This document shows, piece by piece, positions 35,583-44,546 of a stretch of DNA of 64,000 nt (position 1 is its first letter; each line of letters opens with the position of its first letter). Below the pieces are notes generated by a model that was not told where the DNA came from, searched no databases, and saw only the letters and a program-made list of their open reading frames with translations. The position numbers were made by a program, and so were the translations under genes. Source of the DNA: Flavobacterium agri (GTDB lineage Bacteria > Bacteroidota > Bacteroidia > Flavobacteriales > Flavobacteriaceae); assembly GCF_013401995.1 (NCBI RefSeq), contig NZ_JACBJI010000007.1, positions 173,805 through 237,804 on the forward strand, written 5' to 3'.

Positions 35583-36464
35583 ATGGAAAATCAGAATAGC
35601 AATTCCAAATTAAAGGCGATAGTGGTAATCCTCGCGCTTCTTCTTGCCGGAAGTTTGGCTTACATGTATAAGATGAGCAGCGACGCGAAATCGACCCAAA
35701 CAGTTCTTGTGAAGGAAAAAGACGACGTCATGAAAGACCTGCAAGCCTTAAAAGCTACATACGACACGGCTATCGCTGAAAATACGTCTATGTCTGACGA
35801 ACTTATCGCAGAGCGCGAAAAAGTCGTGAAACTCATGCAGGAACTCGATAAATCGAAAAACGACGTGGCGGCGCTTTCTAAATTCCGCGACCAGTATCGT
35901 TCGCTCGAAGGCCGCATGAAAACGATGATGGTCGAAGTGGAAACGCTCAAAAAAGAAAATGCAGGGCTTGTCGTGCAGCGTGACAGTGTGCAGAAAGCGT
36001 ACGGCGAACAAAAACGTTTCAACGATACGTTGGTCGTTCAAAATGAAAACCTTGCCAAAACGGTCGAAAAAGGATCTCAGCTCGTCGTGATGAACTTGCG
36101 TACCCAAGCCATCAAGCAAAGAAGTTCGGGCAAACAGATCGAAACCGACAAAGCAAGTCGTGCAGACAAATTGAAAGTATGCTTCAGCATAGCCGAAAAC
36201 AAAATCGCGAAATCTGGAGATAAGACATATTACGTTCAGATCATCGATTCCAAAAACAACGTTCTCGGCGATAAATTGACCGAAACGTTCGGACCGAATA
36301 CGCTTACATACAGTTTTACGACGACCGTGGCTTACCAAAACGCTTCGGTAGACGTTTGTGAATTCCTTGACGGAAAAGGCAAAGACTTCGAAAAAGGAAC
36401 GTATTTCGTGAATATCTTCGACAAAGGCGAACTCGTTTCCAAAACAAGTTTCAACTTGAGATAA
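35583..36464 (+). CDS. membrane-anchored coiled-coil protein
   Basis: A 293-residue protein that I do not recognise by name. An N-terminal membrane anchor (LKAIVVILALLLAGSLAYMYK, residues 10-30) is followed by a long coiled coil (about 35-180, Lys/Glu/Leu-rich with EKVVKLMQELDKSKNDVAAL and similar heptads). The C-terminal domain (about 195-293) is globular and beta-rich, with YYVQIIDSKNNVLGDKLTETFG and KGTYFVNIFDKGELVSKTSFNLR. It could be a periplasmic or envelope scaffolding protein. It has a clear promoter and terminator of its own and sits between hutG-like and hutI on the opposite strand. Confidence 0.85.
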   Translation: MENQNSNSKLKAIVVILALLLAGSLAYMYKMSSDAKSTQTVLVKEKDDVMKDLQALKATYDTAIAENTSMSDELIAEREKVVKLMQELDKSKNDVAALSKFRDQYRSLEGRMKTMMVEVETLKKENAGLVVQRDSVQKAYGEQKRFNDTLVVQNENLAKTVEKGSQLVVMNLRTQAIKQRSSGKQIETDKASRADKLKVCFSIAENKIAKSGDKTYYVQIIDSKNNVLGDKLTETFGPNTLTYSFTTTVAYQNASVDVCEFLDGKGKDFEKGTYFVNIFDKGELVSKTSFNLR

Positions 36465-36484
36465 TCGAAATCAATATAAATAAG

Positions 36485-36510
36485 AAAGCCCGTTTTAGCG
36501 GGCTTTTTTT
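36485..36510. terminator. terminator shared with the end of hutI
   Basis: Stem AAAGCCCG/CGGGCTTT, 6-nt loop, T-run 36503-36510. The T-run overlaps the stop codon of hutI (36511-36509), which is on the opposite strand. Confidence 0.88.
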
Positions 36511-37744
36511 ATGCTATCGATTTTCCGTTGAGGATGACCGATTCGATCAGGTCGCTGCCGAAACGGTACGGTATTTCGTAAAAAGAGGTAATCGGTTTGG
36601 TGATGATCAGATTCGCTTTTTTCCCGACGGTGATGCTGCCGTGCGAAGCCGACAACCCCATGGCATAAGCGCCGTTGATAGTGGCTGCGTTGATCGCTTC
36701 TTCTGGCGTCATCTTCATTTTGATGCAGGCCGTAGCAACCACAAAATTCATGTTGCCCGAAGGTGTCGTGCCAGGATTGAAGTCCGAAGCCAGCGCCAAC
36801 GGCAAACCCGCATTGAGCATTTGACGCGCGGGCGTATACGGAATGCTGATGAAGTAGGAGCACGAAGGCAACGCAACGGGCATTGTCTGCGAGTTCTTCA
36901 AGGCTTCGATATCAGCTTCGGTCACGATTTCGAGATGGTCGACCGATAAGGCTTTGTGTTTGACGCAGGCCGCGATCCCGTCGATGGCCGTGAATTGGTT
37001 TACGTGGATTTTCGCTTGCAATCCGTATTGGAGTCCGGCTTCCATGATGCGCTCGGTTTCTTCTACCGAAAAATAACCGGTTTCGCAAAACGCGTCTATG
37101 TAATCGGCCAATTCTTCTTGTGCGATTTTCGGAAGCATTTCATTGACGGTCAAATCGATATAAGCCGAATGGTCGGTTTTGTATTCGGTCGGAAACGCAT
37201 GCGCGCCCAAAAACGTCGACTTGATCGCCGTCGGGTAATTTTGCTTGAGTCGTTTGATCACGCGCAACATTTTGAGTTCACCTTCAACGGTCAATCCGTA
37301 ACCCGATTTGATTTCGACGGCTCCCGAACCTTGGCTCATGACTTCTTCGAGTCGTTTTTTCGATTGTTCGTATAAATCGTCTTCCGAGGTCTCGTTGAGT
37401 TTTTTGGCCGAATTCAGGATGCCGCCTCCGCGATTCGCGATTTCTTCATACGTCAGGCCATTGATACGGTCGACGAATTCCTGTGTGCGGTCGCCAGCAT
37501 AAACGATATGCGTATGGCTATCGCACCAAGCGGGCAACACGACTTTTCCGGAACAATCGATGATTTGGGCGTTTTCATGATCCGGAAGTTCGGACATATT
37601 CCCGAAAGCGGCGATTTCCTCACCGTCGATCAAAAGCCAGGCGTCGGGAATCATCGGCAATTCGGCCATTTCGCTTCCCGAAACTTTTGTAATCGACATG
37701 TCGCGTATTTGAAGCAGTTGCTTGATATTGGTAAGAAGGATCAT
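36509..37744 (-). CDS. hutI: imidazolonepropionase
   Basis: Third step of histidine degradation: hydrolysis of imidazolone-5-propanoate to formimidoyl-glutamate. 411 residues, amidohydrolase fold. Metal and active-site blocks are intact: VLPAWCDSHTHIVYAGDR, GAVEIKSGYGL, STFLGAHAFP, AKIHVNQFTAI, SVDHLEIV and ALASDFNPGTTP. I prefer the start at MILLTNIKQLLQ (37744) over an ATG 30 nt upstream. A -7 box TATTTTTG is on the minus strand at 37784-37777. hutU and hutH are not in the window. Confidence 0.94.
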   Translation of the reverse strand: MILLTNIKQLLQIRDMSITKVSGSEMAELPMIPDAWLLIDGEEIAAFGNMSELPDHENAQIIDCSGKVVLPAWCDSHTHIVYAGDRTQEFVDRINGLTYEEIANRGGGILNSAKKLNETSEDDLYEQSKKRLEEVMSQGSGAVEIKSGYGLTVEGELKMLRVIKRLKQNYPTAIKSTFLGAHAFPTEYKTDHSAYIDLTVNEMLPKIAQEELADYIDAFCETGYFSVEETERIMEAGLQYGLQAKIHVNQFTAIDGIAACVKHKALSVDHLEIVTEADIEALKNSQTMPVALPSCSYFISIPYTPARQMLNAGLPLALASDFNPGTTPSGNMNFVVATACIKMKMTPEEAINAATINGAYAMGLSASHGSITVGKKANLIITKPITSFYEIPYRFGSDLIESVILNGKSIA

Positions 37745-37858
37745 TTCAGTAGTTGTCGGTGGATTCAAATTCACGTCAAAAATAACAATCCTAAAATTTC
37801 CTTACGGCCAATCTGCCGAAAAATCGAAATCGTCTATCTTTAATCAAAATTTTCCGCA

Positions 37859-38941
37859 GTGAGACGCATCAAATACAAGAAGGTTAGAAAAGTCCAGCCC
37901 AATTACTACGAATATACCGGCAGCTACAAATCCGATCCCGTAGAAATGCAGCTATTCGTCTATAATGAAGAAGGTTATGAAGAATACAAGCCGTGTACGG
38001 TAGAACGCGTCGAGAAGGAATTGCGCGATCCGTTGCAGACACACGACGTGAAATGGCTCAACATCCACGGGCTTCACAACATCGAACTGATTCGGAAAAT
38101 AGGGGAGTTTCTCGATATCGAACCCGCGATAATAGGCGATATTTTGAACGTGACCCGTCGTGCGCGCATGGAAGAAGCCGACAACGTATTGTTTTTCAGC
38201 ATCAAATCGATATTGGCCGAAGAAAGTACGCACGAACTTCGCGTCGAACAGATCAGTTTCCTGATGACCGACAATTTATTGGTTTCTTTTCAGGAAAAAC
38301 GCAGCGATTTCTTCAGCCATTTGCGCGAAAGGATCCGCACCGGAAGCGGAATCGTGAGGAAAAGAGGCAACGATTACCTGTTGTATTTGCTGCTCGATGC
38401 GATCATGGAGAACTTTTTCATTACGCTCGAACGGTTCGAGGAAGAAATCGAGAAAGTACTCAACGATTCGAAAACCGCAGAAAGTTCGTCGGTGTTGGTA
38501 CGCATCGAAAAAAGCCGCGAAAGCCTGAATTTTCTCAAACGCGCGGTCGTTCCGCTGCGCGATGCGTTGTACAACCTCAAAAGCATCAAGGACGACGAAG
38601 ATTACGACGGCATCGACAAATCGAATTACACGTTTTTCGCGCGCCTGCACCAAAAATGTCTTGAAATCCTCGATCAGATCGAATACGACAACAACACGCT
38701 CGAAAGTGCGTCGAACATGTTCTTTTCGTCTCAAAGCCAACGCATGAACCAAATCATGAAGACACTTACCGTATTCTCGGTGATTTTCATGCCGTTGACG
38801 TTCATCGTAGGTGTTTACGGAATGAACTTCGACAACATGCCCGAACTCAAAACCCAAGACGGATATTACGCGGTTTGGGGCGTGATGATTGCCATCGCGA
38901 TCGGCATGGCGATTTATTTCAAGCGTAAAAAGTGGTTCTGA
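37859..38941 (+). CDS. corA: magnesium/cobalt transporter CorA
   Basis: Pentameric inner-membrane divalent-cation channel, 360 residues from a GTG start. The large N-terminal cytosolic domain ends in the long alpha7 helix region, then two C-terminal transmembrane segments: LTVFSVIFMPLTFIVGVYGMNF, containing the selectivity motif YGMNF, and AVWGVMIAIAIGMAIYFK. The C-terminus is basic (KRKKWF). Length and topology are normal for the family. Its stop codon is immediately followed by the stop of a convergent lipoprotein gene. Confidence 0.95.
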   Translation: MRRIKYKKVRKVQPNYYEYTGSYKSDPVEMQLFVYNEEGYEEYKPCTVERVEKELRDPLQTHDVKWLNIHGLHNIELIRKIGEFLDIEPAIIGDILNVTRRARMEEADNVLFFSIKSILAEESTHELRVEQISFLMTDNLLVSFQEKRSDFFSHLRERIRTGSGIVRKRGNDYLLYLLLDAIMENFFITLERFEEEIEKVLNDSKTAESSSVLVRIEKSRESLNFLKRAVVPLRDALYNLKSIKDDEDYDGIDKSNYTFFARLHQKCLEILDQIEYDNNTLESASNMFFSSQSQRMNQIMKTLTVFSVIFMPLTFIVGVYGMNFDNMPELKTQDGYYAVWGVMIAIAIGMAIYFKRKKWF

Positions 38942-39436
38942 TTATTTGATGGGCGTGTATTTGTCGGTCCAATCGGTCGTCTTGATCGCGACGAGTTTGT
39001 TTTCTTCGTTCATGATCACGCGCAGTTCCTTGTTCGCGATTTTCTTGGAATAATCGGCTTTGTAACGATACACGTTCGTTTCGTCTTTCTTGTTTCGTAC
39101 GACTTCGACCAATGTCAAATCTTTGAAATCCCCATATTTAAGACGGAATTTGAGGCAGGTTTTCGTGATTTTCGATTCGGTTACGTTCGCTATAACCGAT
39201 GGCGTGGCCTCGCTCGAATTGAATGGTTTGAATCTCGAGGTGTTGCAGGCGTTCAGGATGCGTTTCCCGAATTCGTAAGCGCGTTTTTTCTGCTCCGGAT
39301 CGAGTTCTTCTATCGGAATCCTTGCATCGGTGGCGACTTCTACGGGTTTCGGTTTTGTGGCCGACGACGCTTTCTGCTTTGATTTGCAGGACGCCATCAA
39401 CGCTATAAGGCTGAATAAGATGATTACTTTCTTCAT
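38942..39436 (-). CDS. hypothetical lipoprotein (operon with M23 peptidase)
   Basis: A 164-residue lipoprotein with the lipobox LMASC (Cys17). Most of the mature part is a small basic domain with two Cys in mid-sequence (Cys at RILNACNTSRF and TKTCLKF), which might form a disulfide. No family recognised. Its ATG overlaps the stop of the M23 peptidase gene by 4 nt, which in turn overlaps the FAD oxidoreductase gene, so the three are one translationally coupled unit. A role linked to peptidoglycan or envelope redox is an inference from that context only. Confidence 0.82.
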   Translation of the reverse strand: MKKVIILFSLIALMASCKSKQKASSATKPKPVEVATDARIPIEELDPEQKKRAYEFGKRILNACNTSRFKPFNSSEATPSVIANVTESKITKTCLKFRLKYGDFKDLTLVEVVRNKKDETNVYRYKADYSKKIANKELRVIMNEENKLVAIKTTDWTDKYTPIK

Positions 39437-40119
39437 GTCGTGTGTTTTATTTTTAGCAATAAGTCCGGATCGGGACAGTTCTTCAGGTAGAAATCAAGAT
39501 CGTTCTCGTTGCAAACGCCCGGATAATCCCCGAAATTGTCTTCTAAATCTTCAATGATCTGGAAATGCAGGTGTGGCGGATAATCGCCATTTACCGAAGC
39601 GTCTCCCAAAAACGCTATCTCTTGTCCTTTCTTGAAAACATCCCCGATTTCGATGTCTTCGATGCTTTCTACCGATAAATGTCCGTACAACGTGTAAAAG
39701 ACCTTGCCGTCGATGTCGTGTTCCAGAATGATTGTCGGCCCGTAATTCCCTTGGCCTACATTGTACTCGAAGCTGTGGACTTTGCCGTCGAGAGCCGCCA
39801 ATACTGGTGTTTCGGTTTCTGTCCAAATATCGATTCCTATGTGGATGTCGCGTTCTTCTTCGTCATCATCCTTGAAAAGTTCGCTGCGTTTGTACAGTTG
39901 ACGTTTTTCGTTATAGCCTCCGAAAGCGGCAAGCGCGTTGTTTTTCGCCAGGTGATTTCCGATGTAAGCGTCGAAATCGGAAGAATCCGAAACCAGTTCC
40001 GCATTGATTTCGGTGTTCGAAGGCGACAGGTCAAGCGCCGTATATTTCGAGTACGGAATGCTTTTGTCGATGACGTATACGCCGTTTTGTTTTTTAAGAA
40101 TTTCGGTCAATTCCATCAA
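39433..40119 (-). CDS. M23 family peptidoglycan endopeptidase
   Basis: A 228-residue zinc metallopeptidase of the LytM type acting on peptide cross-links or related substrates. The catalytic domain is at about 90-220: IGIDIWTETETPVLAALDGKV (the usual H-x-G-x-D is here IHIGIDIW), TIILEHDIDGKVFYTLYGHLS, and HLHFQII with the H-x-H metal/catalytic pair. I see no signal peptide, so the protein appears cytosolic or exported in a non-classical way, which is unusual for M23. Coupled by 4-nt overlaps to both neighbours. Confidence 0.87.
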   Translation of the reverse strand: MMELTEILKKQNGVYVIDKSIPYSKYTALDLSPSNTEINAELVSDSSDFDAYIGNHLAKNNALAAFGGYNEKRQLYKRSELFKDDDEEERDIHIGIDIWTETETPVLAALDGKVHSFEYNVGQGNYGPTIILEHDIDGKVFYTLYGHLSVESIEDIEIGDVFKKGQEIAFLGDASVNGDYPPHLHFQIIEDLEDNFGDYPGVCNENDLDFYLKNCPDPDLLLKIKHTT

Positions 40120-41024
40120 AAATCTTCTTTTATAAGTTCATGGTTGATACAGATGCCGGCCGTATTTCCCGATGCGATAGAACGCGCGAGCGAACGCATG
40201 GCCATCGTATTGTCGCCGGCCGCGAAAAGACCGGGGATGTTGGTGCGTTGAGAATCGTCCACGACGATGAAACCGTGGTCGTCGAGTTCGCATCCGATGT
40301 CGATTGGGATCATTGTGCTTTGACGAACTCCGGCGCGTGCATAAATCGCGTCGAAATCCTCCGAAGAACCGTCCCTGAAAACGACTTGTGTGACCTGTCC
40401 GTCTTCGCCATTGATGCGGTCGATCGCTTTTGGGAAAACCGGAATATCCTTTTCGCGCAACGTTTTGAGTTCTTCGAAAGAAAAAGGCTCGTTGTCGTTG
40501 ACCAAAAGCGAAATGTCCTTGCTCCACTGGCGCATAAGCTTCGACATTTCGAATCCGGCCTCACCGTGCGCCAGAATCCCTATTTTCTTGCCGGCGATCT
40601 CATACGCGTGACAATACGGGCAATGGATCACGGTTTTTCCCCAGCATTCTGCAAATCCGGGAATATCTGGGATGATATCCGTGACTCCCGTGGCGAGCAG
40701 CACTTTTTGGGCGAGGAACGAAGCGCCGTTATCGGTCGTCACTTCAAATTCGTTGTCACGGCCCGAAATGGCTTTGGCCTTCGCGCTCAAAAACGTCACG
40801 CTGTGGTATTTGAGCACTTGTTCCTTGGCTTTTGCCGAAATGATTTCGGGAGCTTCGTTGTCAAATCCGATAAGGTTATGAGCGTGAGGAGAATTGCGGT
40901 TGCAAGGCGTTCCCGTGTCGATGACCAAAACCGTGCGAAGCGAGCGTCCGAGCGTCATTGCAGCCGACAATCCGGCGTAACTGCCTCCGATGATGATCAC
41001 TTCATAATTTGGGATTTCTTCCAT
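40116..41024 (-). CDS. thioredoxin-reductase-like FAD/NAD(P) oxidoreductase
   Basis: A 302-residue flavoprotein. FAD-binding Rossmann motif GGSYAGLSAAMTLG near residue 12, a redox-active CPYC in the segment WGKTVIHCPYCHAYE (around residue 145, as in thioredoxin reductase), and the ATG-type motif near the C-terminus GLFAAGDNTMAMRS. It is smaller than NTR-type thioredoxin reductases with additional domains and probably reduces a small thiol or thioredoxin-like partner. The partner protein is not identified here. It heads the coupled unit with the M23 peptidase and lipoprotein. Confidence 0.88.
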   Translation of the reverse strand: MEEIPNYEVIIIGGSYAGLSAAMTLGRSLRTVLVIDTGTPCNRNSPHAHNLIGFDNEAPEIISAKAKEQVLKYHSVTFLSAKAKAISGRDNEFEVTTDNGASFLAQKVLLATGVTDIIPDIPGFAECWGKTVIHCPYCHAYEIAGKKIGILAHGEAGFEMSKLMRQWSKDISLLVNDNEPFSFEELKTLREKDIPVFPKAIDRINGEDGQVTQVVFRDGSSEDFDAIYARAGVRQSTMIPIDIGCELDDHGFIVVDDSQRTNIPGLFAAGDNTMAMRSLARSIASGNTAGICINHELIKEDF

Positions 41025-41122
41025 TGCGATTGCTTTCCCCTAAGTTATTTGTTAAAAAAAATGCATCCGTTAGTTTTAATATGCTTTTAACAGAACAAAA
41101 TCCGACACTTGGCCGGATTCGT

Positions 41123-41389
41123 TTACTTGACTTTTATCCGCGGTGGAGGCGGTGGAGGTGGAGGCAAATGTCCGGGTTTCGGAGGCGGTGGAGGAGCGGG
41201 AACTTTCACCTCGACCTTTCCGTCCGGAGTCTTGACCTCGACTTCTTTTTCGGGAACTGGAGGTGCGGGCGGCGGATCGACAGATATAGTGTCAACCAAA
41301 GGTTCGCCTGGAGCCACCGGTTCATTGTTGTTTTTGCATGAAGCCAGACTTATCAAAGCGACTCCAAACATCAGGAGTTTGCGGTTCAT
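41123..41389 (-). CDS. Pro-rich disordered lipoprotein
   Basis: An 88-residue lipoprotein: MNRKLLMFGVALISLASC (lipobox LASC, Cys18), then an acidic, Pro-rich low-complexity tail (DPPPAPPVPEKEVEVKTPDGKVEVK, then runs of Pro, PPPPPPPPRIKVK). No fold is expected. It follows the related small lipoprotein gene at 41393 by only 3 bp on the same strand, and the two share the words VEVK and KVEVK, so they may derive from duplication. Function unknown. Confidence 0.78.
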   Translation of the reverse strand: MNRKLLMFGVALISLASCKNNNEPVAPGEPLVDTISVDPPPAPPVPEKEVEVKTPDGKVEVKVPAPPPPPKPGHLPPPPPPPPRIKVK

Positions 41390-41392
41390 GGC

Positions 41393-41644
41393 TTATTTTT
41401 TTACTTCTACAGCCGCTTTACCGTCTTTTACCTCGACATCGGTGTTTTTGGTATCGACGTTTACGCCTTCTTTACCGACTTCTACAGATGTCTTGGTCGT
41501 GTCTTCGGCAGGTGCTTCAACTTCTTCGGTTGGTGGCGTCACGACCACTGTCGTGTCTTTGTTCTCGATTGTGGTTTCGGTCTTTTTTTCGCACGAAGCC
41601 AAAACCAATATGGCTGCTCCGAATACTAGGATTGATTTTTTCAT
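41393..41644 (-). CDS. small acidic/Thr-rich lipoprotein
   Basis: An 83-residue lipoprotein: MKKSILVFGAAILVLASC (Cys18) followed by a Thr/Val/Glu-rich low-complexity tail (KTETTIENKDTTVVV, EEVEAPAEDTTKTSVEVG, DVEVKDGKAAVEVKK). I start it at MKKSIL (41644) because the lipobox follows directly; the frame is open 84 nt further upstream but that part has no signal character. It is the first of a pair with the Pro-rich lipoprotein. No function is known; such tails may interact with glycans or ions. Confidence 0.78.
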   Translation of the reverse strand: MKKSILVFGAAILVLASCEKKTETTIENKDTTVVVTPPTEEVEAPAEDTTKTSVEVGKEGVNVDTKNTDVEVKDGKAAVEVKK

Positions 41645-41740
41645 GATTTCTCGAATTAGGTTATTTATTGACCTGAATTTCGGGAGATAAATTGACGCCG
41701 CAATGAAAGTCTTAAAACCTTGTAACATTTAATTATAAAA

Positions 41741-41770
41741 TAAAAAATCCGACGGTTTAAAGTCGGATTT
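41741..41770 (-). terminator. intrinsic terminator of the E1 gene
   Basis: On the minus strand stem AAATCCGAC/GTCGGATTT with an 8-nt loop and a T6 run, 24 bp after the stop codon. Confidence 0.88.
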
Positions 41771-41793
41771 CGTTTGTATGAATCGTATTCGGA

Positions 41794-44202
41794 TCAATAC
41801 AATGCCGGATATTTTGCCGGATTTATTTCATGGAACATCGCATAGACTTTTTCGTAAATGTCTTCGGCCGATGGTTTCGAGAAATAATCGCCGTCCGTTC
41901 CGTAAGCCGGACGATGCGCTTTGGCCGCAAGCGTTTGGGGTTTGCTGTCGAGGAAGTCATACCCGTTTTGCTCGTCTACGATTTGCTGTAAAATGTAAGC
42001 CGATGCGCCCCCGGGAACGTCTTCATCCACTACCAAAAGTCGGCTCGTATTGGCGATGCTTTTTGCGATGTCATGGTTTAAATCGAATGGTAAAAGTGAC
42101 TGGCAATCAATTATTTCGCATTCGATGCCTACTTCTTGTAATTCTTTGGCAGCCTGTTCCACCAAACGCAAAGTCGAGCCATAAGAGACGATGGTAATGT
42201 CGCTGCCTTTTCTAATGGTTTCGACAACGCCAATCGGTGTTTTGAATGCCCCAAGATTGTTAGGCATTTTTTCTTTGAGGCGATATCCGTTGAGACATTC
42301 GACCAACAAAGCAGGTTCGTCGCATTCCATCAACGTATTGTAGAAACCGGCGGCTTTGGTCATGTTTCTTGGGACGAGTACGTGTATGCCACGAATCGCG
42401 TTGATGATCATGCCCATCGGGGAACCCGAATGCCAGATACCTTCGAGCCTGTGGCCGCGCGTACGGATAATCAGTGGCGCTTTTTGACGCCCTTTCGTGC
42501 GGTATTGCAACGTCGCGAGATCGTCGCTCATGATTTGGATCGCATACAACAAGTAATCGAGGTACTGGATTTCGGCAATCGGGCGCAAACCGCGCATCGC
42601 CATCCCGATTCCTTGGCCTAAAATGGTAGCCTCGCGTATTCCGGCATCCGAAACACGGAATTCACCGTATTTTTCCTGCATACCTTCAAGACCTTGGTTC
42701 ACGTCACCGATATTGCCCGAATCTTCCCCAAAAACAAGTGCGTTCGGATATTTGGCAAACAAAGCGTCGAAGTTGTCGCGCAAAATGAGACGTGCGTCGG
42801 TTTCTTCGGCAGATTCGTCGTATGTCGGGGCGACTTCGGCAATCGAAACCACATTTTGGGCCGATTCAGAGAAAAGGTGAGAGCTGAAATTCGGTTGGGT
42901 TTTAATTATGTACGACTTGATCCAGTCGGCCAGTTGCAGGCGCAACGCGTTTTCCGGCAAAAGCATTCGGAGCACTTTACGCGCCGTAACGAGCAAATCT
43001 TTACGGATCGGTTCTTTTATCGAAGCCAGATCCGACGCGTATTTTTGTATGAAAACCTTGTTCGAGCTTTGGTCGGCCAACGCATTGAGCAAATCAACCA
43101 ATTCCGACTGTTCGCTTTTTATAGGGTTCAGATACGCGTTCCAAGCGGCTTTTTTGCCTTCAAGGACTTCTTTTTTGGCTGCGTTTTCGATCTCGTCAAG
43201 GTTTTCGGCCGTGGAAAGATTGTTGCGCAACATCCATTCGCGCATCTTTTTGATACAATCGAAGTCGGCTTCCCATTGCAGGCGATCCGGATTTTTATAG
43301 CGTTCGTGCGATCCGGAAGTGGAATGCCCTTGAGGTTGGGTGACCTCGGTAACGTGGATCAGGATAGGCACGTGTTCTTCTCTGGCGATTTTGGAGGCTT
43401 TGTCGTAGGTCGCGACCAATTCTGCATAATCCCAAGCTTTGGCGTGCATGATTTCGTAACCTTTGGCGTTTTCGTCGCGTTGAAGGCCTTTAAGTATTTC
43501 CGAGATGTTCTCTTTGGTGGTTTGATGTCTTGCATGTACCGAAATTCCGTACTCGTCATCCCAAACCGAAATGACCATCGGAACCTGCAAAACACCAGCC
43601 GCATTAATGGTTTCGAAGAACAGACCTTCAGATGTACTCGCATTTCCGATTGTTCCCCAAGCAACTTCATTTCCGAGGATCGAAAAATTGGTAGCACCCG
43701 AAATATCGCGAACGTTTCTGTAAATTTTCGAAGCTTGCGCCAAACCTAACAAGCGTGGCATTTGACCTGCGGTAGGAGAGATGTCCGATGAGGAATTCTT
43801 TTGTACGGTAAGGTTTTTCCATGACCCGTCGGCATTGAGGCTGTGCGTGGCGAAATGTCCGCCCATTTGGCGACCTGCACTCATCGGTTCTTGTTCCAGG
43901 TCGGCGTGTCCGTAGAGACCTGCAAAAAATTGCTGGACCGTCAATTGACCGATTGCCATCATGAACGTCTGGTCGCGATAATAACCGGATCTGAAATCAC
44001 CATTTTTGAAGGCTTTGGCCATGGCGAGTTGAGGTACTTCTTTACCGTCGCCGAAAATTCCGAATTTGGCTTTGCCGGTAAGGACTTCGCGTCTTCCGAG
44101 CAAACTGCATTCACGGCTTAAGACAGCGATTTGGTAATCGTTGAGCACTTCTTTCTTAAAATCCTCGAAAGTGAGGGTTTGGGCGGTTTCAGATTGAGTC
44201 AT
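41794..44202 (-). CDS. fused alpha/beta E1 2-oxoacid dehydrogenase
   Basis: Thiamine-diphosphate-dependent decarboxylase component of a 2-oxoacid dehydrogenase complex (branched-chain type most likely), with alpha (about 1-390) and beta (about 450-802) subunits in one chain of 802 residues. Alpha part: TPP-binding region GTIGNASTSEG and VWDDEYGIS, which correspond to the GDG and NN ends of the usual motif but read Asn187 and Asp215/216. Beta part: FGEDSGNIGDVNQGL, EAEIQYLDYLL-like IAEIQYLDYLL, and HSGSP. The lipoyl partner (E2/E3) genes are not here. A -7 box TACATTTG is at 44232-44225. Confidence 0.88.
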   Translation of the reverse strand: MTQSETAQTLTFEDFKKEVLNDYQIAVLSRECSLLGRREVLTGKAKFGIFGDGKEVPQLAMAKAFKNGDFRSGYYRDQTFMMAIGQLTVQQFFAGLYGHADLEQEPMSAGRQMGGHFATHSLNADGSWKNLTVQKNSSSDISPTAGQMPRLLGLAQASKIYRNVRDISGATNFSILGNEVAWGTIGNASTSEGLFFETINAAGVLQVPMVISVWDDEYGISVHARHQTTKENISEILKGLQRDENAKGYEIMHAKAWDYAELVATYDKASKIAREEHVPILIHVTEVTQPQGHSTSGSHERYKNPDRLQWEADFDCIKKMREWMLRNNLSTAENLDEIENAAKKEVLEGKKAAWNAYLNPIKSEQSELVDLLNALADQSSNKVFIQKYASDLASIKEPIRKDLLVTARKVLRMLLPENALRLQLADWIKSYIIKTQPNFSSHLFSESAQNVVSIAEVAPTYDESAEETDARLILRDNFDALFAKYPNALVFGEDSGNIGDVNQGLEGMQEKYGEFRVSDAGIREATILGQGIGMAMRGLRPIAEIQYLDYLLYAIQIMSDDLATLQYRTKGRQKAPLIIRTRGHRLEGIWHSGSPMGMIINAIRGIHVLVPRNMTKAAGFYNTLMECDEPALLVECLNGYRLKEKMPNNLGAFKTPIGVVETIRKGSDITIVSYGSTLRLVEQAAKELQEVGIECEIIDCQSLLPFDLNHDIAKSIANTSRLLVVDEDVPGGASAYILQQIVDEQNGYDFLDSKPQTLAAKAHRPAYGTDGDYFSKPSAEDIYEKVYAMFHEINPAKYPALY

Positions 44203-44397
44203 GACTGAAAAATCGGTTAGGAAACAAATGTAAGCAAATTGGCGTTACATTTTTTTGGAGCTTTTCATTTTTCGCAGCAAAAACTTCGAAAAGCCGAACT
44301 ATTTTATTGATAATGTATTTTTTGGGGAAATGTGGTGAGAAAGGTTTTTGTTTTTGTGGGAAAATCGGTTGGGTTTGGATTTAGGTGTTTGATGGAT

Positions 44398-44441
44398 GTT
44401 AGACCTAACAGGTTTCCAAAACCTGTTAGGTCTAAAGGTAA
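44398..44441. repeat. palindromic repeat family C, copy 1
   Basis: The palindrome AGACCTAACAGGTTT/AAACCTGTTAGGTCT (33 nt at 44401-44433, 3-nt centre) is embedded in a 44-nt segment identical to copy 2. Confidence 0.9.
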
Positions 44442-44546
44442 TCTTCAAAAGCGAAAGATCGGTATTGATTTTCTGCCGTTTTTGTTAAAGTTGTTTTTAA
44501 AAAATCAAGCTGGAAATACGATTTTTCTGAAGAACTGGTCTTTTCG

